A stretch of 64,000 bases of DNA from Mycobacterium kubicae. Lineage in GTDB: Bacteria > Actinomycetota > Actinomycetes > Mycobacteriales > Mycobacteriaceae. The notes under the pieces are model-generated. The model saw only the letters and a program-made list of their open reading frames with translations, had not been told where the DNA came from and did no database searches. Made by a program: the position numbers and the translations under genes. Below, one piece after another: positions 59,600 through 64,000 of the stretch. Location of the stretch: the NCBI RefSeq assembly GCF_015689175.1, contig NZ_CP065047.1:3968001-4032000 (forward strand), written 5' to 3'. Position 1 is the first letter of the stretch. Every line of letters begins with the position of its first letter.

Positions 59600-62500
59600 G
59601 TGGGCATTGAAATCCCCGGCTGGCTGCGGTGGGTGGGTGACCTCATCGGTGAGCCGTTTCCCGAGGGCGACGAGACCGCGTGTCGACGCCAGGCCGACCG
59701 CTGGCGTGACTATGCCGACCAATTGGAGCGCCACAAAGACGGGCTGACTGCCGCTACGCGGACCACCCTGGAGGGATTCATCTCCGGGGAGATCCACAAC
59801 AAGCTTGACCAGCGACTCAAACCTTTCGTCGATGGTCCGGGTTCGATCGACACGATTGCCGGGCAGTTGCGCCAGTTGGCCGAGGCCGTCGACAACGTCG
59901 CCACCGAGATCGAGTTCGCGAAGGAAATGTTCATCGCGAATCTCGTTGCGCTGGCAGCGACTTTGGCCGCACTTGCCGCATCGGCGTGGATCAACTGGGG
60001 CGCGCCGGTCGAGGCGGCCGCAGCCGTCGCGGTCGCCGAGGCCGCGATCAGCCAGATCATTCGCGCTGCCGTCGCCAAAGTGGCCGAAGAGGCAGTAGCC
60101 CGAGTCATCGCCCAAATCGTCACACGCGCCCTGATGAGCGCGGCCATCAACGCGGGCATCTCGGCAGGGCTGAACGCGGGCATCCAGAGTCAGCAGATGC
60201 TGCAAGGCAATCGACGCGGGTTCGACTCGGAGTCGTTCTGGAATGACGTTGAGGGAGGGGCTGTTTCCGGCGCCGTCATGGGGCCCATTCTGCGCGGCGC
60301 TCACGATGTCGACGCGGGTTCGGCATTAGCGAACCGCGCCAAGAACTTCGGCGCGTCGTTCGTCGGTAACGCCGGTGGGACGCTGGCTGCTCAACAGGCC
60401 CTGACCGGCCACATGAACTTCGCCGACGCCGCCGGCGCCGGCCTGGTCTTCGGTGGTGTCGACGGGCTGCAGCGTCCGGCCGTGCACCCCACCGGCGCCC
60501 CGGAGATCACCGCTCTTACCGGGGACCGCCCGGTCGGGCCGGTGGTGAATCCTGAACCCGCAACCCAACATTCGCCGACGCCCCCGGTTGAAACTACCCC
60601 GGCGCCCGCAGGGCGCGCGTCGGAATTCACCGGACCGGCGGCGCCGAATGTGGACGTTCCCTTCAATCTCGGGTCGCGCGGGCAGGATGCGGCACCGTTA
60701 GCGCCCAGCGCTCTGCTCGGCACCGATCCCGGCATCCCGCCGCACACCGCCACGCCTGCGGGCGCTCACGCCGGTGTGCTCGACGCGCCGTCGACGGGAT
60801 CACCGTCAGCGGGTACCCCAGCCGTGCCCGCGGGTCACGCTTCCGCTGCGCCCACCGGTCATGCCTCGGCCCCATCGGGCAGTCCGCCGGCCCCGGTTGC
60901 GCGGGCCGGCGTCGCGGAGTCCGGTGCCGCCTCCGCCGGGCACCCTGCCGGTGCGCCAGCCGCCCGGATCTCCGACGCGCCGGCCGGGGCCGGCGCCAGG
61001 GATGTCGCCGATACCCTGCGCACCTCGACCGGCACCGAGCCCGCAACGCACCCGGTGCGCGACGCAGGAGTGCCGGCCCGAGACAGCCATCTACCGCGTG
61101 ATCCTCAATCCTCAACCAGCGCAACACCATTGCGTGACAGCCAGCCACCACGTGAGGTACCGCCACCGCGTGACGCCCCACCGGTGCGTGACACGCAGGC
61201 GCCGCGGGACGGGCAGCAACCACGGCGGGATGGTGCACCGCCGCGCGATGGGCAAGTACCGCGAGACGGGCAGTTGTCGGCCAGACGCGACGAACATCAC
61301 CCGGTCATTGACCGGGTCAGCCGAGCCGAATCCGCGTCGGATCACGCCAGAGATGCTGGCAAGAAGCATGATTCGGGCTCAACTGCCGAGGCATCGCTCC
61401 TTGAGGACGCGACGACTGTGTCACCAGTCGTCACACACATGTCACCGGACGGCGGTCACAGCGCGGCACGCCCGACGGCACCTGACCTATCCCGCGCTGG
61501 CGGACCGGACCGGTCGAGCGGGCCACACGATCCGACGATCCGACGGCCGGGCTCCGACGGATACCACGGCGGCGACGACATGCCGCCACCACCCGCTCCC
61601 GGGCCCCTCGACCCCGCGGGTTTCGACAATCCGGCGGACCACCGAGTCTACGGACCGAAACAACTTGCGCCCGTGGAGGACCCAGCACACCAAAGCGCCG
61701 TACGGGAAGCCCTGACTAATCAGGATGGCAGCTATGCCACCTGGGCTGACCCGCGCACCCATCCCTATGGTGAGCTCATCAACGATGGCGGACCAAGTGT
61801 CGCCGGGCGAGCCAACAATTGCCTGGATACCTCGCTAGCGGCTTTGGCGTCCTTCCACGGCCACCCGACGGTCGCGGCACCACGATACGAAGCAAACCGT
61901 CTCGGCGAGGCTGGCGGTTTGGCGAGAGCGAAGGCCTGGCTGGGCGACGGGCTGCATCAATACCAGGGCATGTCGATACCCAAACAGTTTGCAGCGCTGC
62001 ACGAGCGCATCAAGCAAATGGGTCCGGGCTCGTCGGCGCTGGTGGTCAACGGCTGGCAGAAGTTCGACGGTAGCGGCAAGCCGTTGTTCAAGCCGGACGG
62101 GACGCCCGAACTCGATGGTGCCCACGCCACCGTCATCGTCTACCCGCGGGATGCTTCGGGCCCCGTGTGGTGGGATCCCCAGCAAAACCGGACTTTCGAT
62201 CAGCCGCCGCCGCGGTTCGTCGACAAGTCGGCGTACCTGCACTTCACCGCTATCGCACCCGACCATTTCGGGCCGATCACCCCACGGCAAGGAGGCCACC
62301 ATGGCGCAACTGGACACCCCGGACCAAGCGCTGGCTTACCTGGCTCAGATCGATCCGAACACCTCCTACGAAGTAGTGCCGTTCGAGATGGGTTGGATCT
62401 GCTCGCCGATCCTGACACCGGAGGAAGCCACGGGCAGCGAGGCGGTGGGCTCGACGAAACTCGTGATCGATTCGCAAACCGGGGTCGTGACGGAGTTTCC

Positions 62501-64000
62501 GAGCTGGTCGACCGACTTGGTGGCGGAGGACTACGTCGAGGCGAAGCGGAGCGGGCAACCGCCGCCGGCCCGGCAGATTTATCCCTACCAATGGAGCATC
62601 ACGATCCGACGCGTTCGGGAGGATTCCCGGAGCATCGGGTATCAGATGACCGCGGTTTCGTTGACCAACCCGCCGGAACCCACTCGGGATCACCCCCTGA
62701 CCATCGACAAGCAGACGCTGCTGAACGACCCGCCGGACACGCTGTCGAGCGTGGCGAGGGCCCACGTGGTCCAGCTAGCTCAGCAGAATCAGGGCGAGTG
62801 GCCGGAGGAGACCACGACGGAGTTTTAGAACCACCAGTCGGGCCGCGCGACGCTGGCGACCTTGGCCCGCATTCAGAGGATCCCGGTCACCACCACGTAG
62901 ATCCCGGTGACCGGGGGCGCCACGTGCCATCGCATCCGGACAGCGAGCACTCCCGAGGCATCGCCAATGAAGCGTTGTGGAAACGGATTCCGCCGGTACG
63001 TCCCGACGAATTACGTCATCACCTGGGCGACAGCACGTTTGGAGAACAGCGTGCCAAGGACAATGTCACGTGGTGGCGGGAACTCACGGGTGAAGAGCAG
63101 CGAGCGTTAATCGACACCTACTCCCGCGAAATCGGTAACGCCGAAGGTGTTCCCGCGTGGGCGCGCACCGAAGCCAACGATCACCAACTATCTCAGCTGC
63201 GCGACGAATTGCACTCCCGTCGAGGCGCGGGCGAGCGCCTCACTCGCACAGACATCAAAGAACTCGCTCGATACGACAACATCCGCAGAGCACTCGACAA
63301 CGCCAGGGCCGAACTTGTACCTCGCGGCGGTGAGGTGCACATCCTCGCGTTTGACCCCTATACCTTCCACGGAGACGGTCGAATTGTGGTCAGCGTCGGG
63401 CACGACCCACACCACGCAGAGTCGGTGTCTTGGCACGTACCGGGAATAACAACTACAATCGCCAGCCTCCCAGGCAACCTGACCAACGCACTAAATCATT
63501 GGGAGTCGGTGCGAAGAGAAAACCCAAGCATCACGGCGGCGTCGATTGCCTGGATCGGTTATGACGCGCCGAGCGGTATCGGGCTATTGCGAACACCATT
63601 CCATGGGCTGGCACGAGTCGGCGGCGCCATTCTGCACGACGATATTGCGGCGTTCAACGCCGCCGTCGACGCAATAGCGTCGTCGGGCGATCACTTTCGC
63701 GACAACCACATCTTCGGTCATTCCTATGGATCAACCGCGACCAGCTACGCCGGGCGTGACGGCCGGTTGGCTGGACACGTTCGCAGCGTGACTTTGCTGG
63801 GCTCCCCGGGCGCCGCCAAGCAGCACCACGCCAGCGACTTCGGGATCGGCGACCGTGTCTTTGTCGCCTCATCGTCGCGCGACCCGGTTACCGCGACTGG
63901 AGGCCGCACGCCCGCTTCGCGGGGACGGTTTTTCGGGATCGGACTCGGCATCGACCCGGCAATGCGATCGTTCGGCGCGCAACGGATCACGGCCGAGTTT
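59600..64000 (+). CDS. Polymorphic toxin with papain-fold (glutamine-deamidase-like) domain, frame open to window end
   Basis: The frame is open for at least 1467 codons from GTG 59600 to the last base; the 3' end is outside. Residues 1-330: a WXG100-like toxin N-terminus (GIEIPGWLRWVGDLIGEPF) with Ala-rich helices. About 330-700: a Pro-rich linker with repeated PRD/VRD units. About 715-885: a papain-fold toxin domain like Tox-PL/PF15644, with Cys741 in GRANNCLDTS, His842 in DGAHATVIV and Asp859 in WWDPQQ as the triad. From about 901 the frame passes over an Imm35-like gene read in another frame, then resumes good coding in a DUF1023 alpha/beta hydrolase (GHSYGS, Ser1375). The first two-thirds is almost surely a T7SS-exported deamidase or protease toxin. 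Whether the hydrolase is really fused, or a separate gene from a GTG at 62924, is open. Confidence 0.8.
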   Translation, partial: MGIEIPGWLRWVGDLIGEPFPEGDETACRRQADRWRDYADQLERHKDGLTAATRTTLEGFISGEIHNKLDQRLKPFVDGPGSIDTIAGQLRQLAEAVDNVATEIEFAKEMFIANLVALAATLAALAASAWINWGAPVEAAAAVAVAEAAISQIIRAAVAKVAEEAVARVIAQIVTRALMSAAINAGISAGLNAGIQSQQMLQGNRRGFDSESFWNDVEGGAVSGAVMGPILRGAHDVDAGSALANRAKNFGASFVGNAGGTLAAQQALTGHMNFADAAGAGLVFGGVDGLQRPAVHPTGAPEITALTGDRPVGPVVNPEPATQHSPTPPVETTPAPAGRASEFTGPAAPNVDVPFNLGSRGQDAAPLAPSALLGTDPGIPPHTATPAGAHAGVLDAPSTGSPSAGTPAVPAGHASAAPTGHASAPSGSPPAPVARAGVAESGAASAGHPAGAPAARISDAPAGAGARDVADTLRTSTGTEPATHPVRDAGVPARDSHLPRDPQSSTSATPLRDSQPPREVPPPRDAPPVRDTQAPRDGQQPRRDGAPPRDGQVPRDGQLSARRDEHHPVIDRVSRAESASDHARDAGKKHDSGSTAEASLLEDATTVSPVVTHMSPDGGHSAARPTAPDLSRAGGPDRSSGPHDPTIRRPGSDGYHGGDDMPPPPAPGPLDPAGFDNPADHRVYGPKQLAPVEDPAHQSAVREALTNQDGSYATWADPRTHPYGELINDGGPSVAGRANNCLDTSLAALASFHGHPTVAAPRYEANRLGEAGGLARAKAWLGDGLHQYQGMSIPKQFAALHERIKQMGPGSSALVVNGWQKFDGSGKPLFKPDGTPELDGAHATVIVYPRDASGPVWWDPQQNRTFDQPPPRFVDKSAYLHFTAIAPDHFGPITPRQGGHHGATGHPGPSAGLPGSDRSEHLLRSSAVRDGLDLLADPDTGGSHGQRGGGLDETRDRFANRGRDGVSELVDRLGGGGLRRGEAERATAAGPADLSLPMEHHDPTRSGGFPEHRVSDDRGFVDQPAGTHSGSPPDHRQADAAERPAGHAVERGEGPRGPASSAESGRVAGGDHDGVLEPPVGPRDAGDLGPHSEDPGHHHVDPGDRGRHVPSHPDSEHSRGIANEALWKRIPPVRPDELRHHLGDSTFGEQRAKDNVTWWRELTGEEQRALIDTYSREIGNAEGVPAWARTEANDHQLSQLRDELHSRRGAGERLTRTDIKELARYDNIRRALDNARAELVPRGGEVHILAFDPYTFHGDGRIVVSVGHDPHHAESVSWHVPGITTTIASLPGNLTNALNHWESVRRENPSITAASIAWIGYDAPSGIGLLRTPFHGLARVGGAILHDDIAAFNAAVDAIASSGDHFRDNHIFGHSYGSTATSYAGRDGRLAGHVRSVTLLGSPGAAKQHHASDFGIGDRVFVASSSRDPVTATGGRTPASRGRFFGIGLGIDPAMRSFGAQRITAEF
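62301..62828 (+). CDS. Candidate immunity protein (Imm35/YrhB-like) nested inside the toxin frame
   Basis: 175 residues in the +1 frame relative to the large toxin ORF. The ATG at 62301 follows a textbook ribosome site (AAGGAGG at 62289-62295). The sequence (ALAYLAQIDPNTSYEVVPFEMGW, STKLVIDSQTGVVTEFPSWSTD) resembles the Imm35/YrhB-type immunity proteins, which often follow papain-fold toxins. Its third codon positions are strongly G/C, as for a real gene here, while the toxin frame across the same bases has a low-GC third position. It probably neutralises the toxin in the cytosol of the producing cell. The family name is less certain than the coding status. Confidence 0.75.
   Translation: MAQLDTPDQALAYLAQIDPNTSYEVVPFEMGWICSPILTPEEATGSEAVGSTKLVIDSQTGVVTEFPSWSTDLVAEDYVEAKRSGQPPPARQIYPYQWSITIRRVREDSRSIGYQMTAVSLTNPPEPTRDHPLTIDKQTLLNDPPDTLSSVARAHVVQLAQQNQGEWPEETTTEF
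62924..64000 (+). other. DUF1023 alpha/beta-hydrolase region, possibly a separate gene, 3' end outside window
   Basis: From GTG 62924 the large frame again looks coding. It shows the DUF1023 plan: NVTWWRELTGEEQRALIDTY, EGVPAWARTEANDHQL, VGHDPHHAESVSWHVPGI, IAWIGYDAPSG, the nucleophile elbow IFGHSYGSTATSYAG and LLGSPGA. GGGGG lies six bases before the GTG, a fair ribosome site. DUF1023 proteins are actinobacterial alpha/beta hydrolases, often near T7SS toxins. It is either an independent gene or the C-terminal domain of the toxin polypeptide. Confidence 0.7.

Noticed and set aside
60774..61715. Plus-strand open frame of 313 codons inside the toxin linker
   Set aside because: Arg/His/Thr-rich shadow of the Pro-rich linker. 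The toxin frame (stop-free, PRD repeats) is the coding one.

Overview
This is high-GC actinobacterial DNA from a Mycobacterium, probably a non-tuberculous species. The best evidence is at the left end. acpS, the giant type I fatty-acid synthase gene fas, and a Tat-exported DUF1906 protein sit in the same order as Rv2523c-Rv2524c-Rv2525c of M. tuberculosis, and the proteins are very similar to the M. tuberculosis ones as I recall them. No name more precise than the genus can be supported from the sequence.

Region 1 (1-11.25 kb) is core genome: the end of a DUF2339 membrane protein, a perfect hairpin between convergent genes, acpS, fas and the DUF1906 gene. AcpS activates the carrier domain of the synthase next to it.

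Region 2 (11.4-31.35 kb) is a catabolic island. It holds two Rieske oxygenases (one KshA-like), a small ferredoxin, a double-length family III CoA-transferase, two acyl-CoA synthetases, four acyl-CoA dehydrogenases forming two apparent alpha/beta pairs, two MaoC-type hydratases, an SDR, an aldehyde dehydrogenase, an LLM-type (F420-like) oxidoreductase, a SnoaL-like protein, a DinB-like protein, an AttH/CrtC-like lipocalin protein and a FadR-type GntR regulator. Together they look like CoA-dependent breakdown of a cyclic, steroid- or terpenoid-like substrate. The substrate is unknown. Four of the intergenic gaps share an AT-rich 9-mer close to CTATKTTAG, which suggests one regulon.

Region 3 (31.5-58.6 kb) is a complete type VII secretion (ESX) locus with eccA, eccB, an unsplit eccC, eccE, mycP, espG, PE, PPE and two WXG100 genes. 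It also carries two EspI-like MinD ATPases and EspD/EspH-, EspL- and EspC-like accessory genes. Unusually it encodes two different EccD proteins. At its right end a gene for an FHA-HTH protein is divergent from a WhiB6-like gene, which resembles the espM-whiB6 control pair of ESX-1. The accessory genes and regulators look like ESX-1, but the one-piece EccC looks like ESX-2, ESX-3 or ESX-5.

Region 4 (58.7-64 kb, running off the window) is a probable effector module: a YbaB-like protein, a WXG100-like partner, and a polymorphic toxin with a papain-fold (glutamine-deamidase-like) domain. The toxin frame stays open to the window edge and continues into a DUF1023 alpha/beta-hydrolase domain. A well-formed gene for an Imm35/YrhB-like candidate immunity protein lies entirely inside it in another frame. 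Nearly all genes in regions 2 to 4 are tightly packed with 1-4 base start/stop overlaps. I saw no tRNA, rRNA, CRISPR array or insertion sequence.
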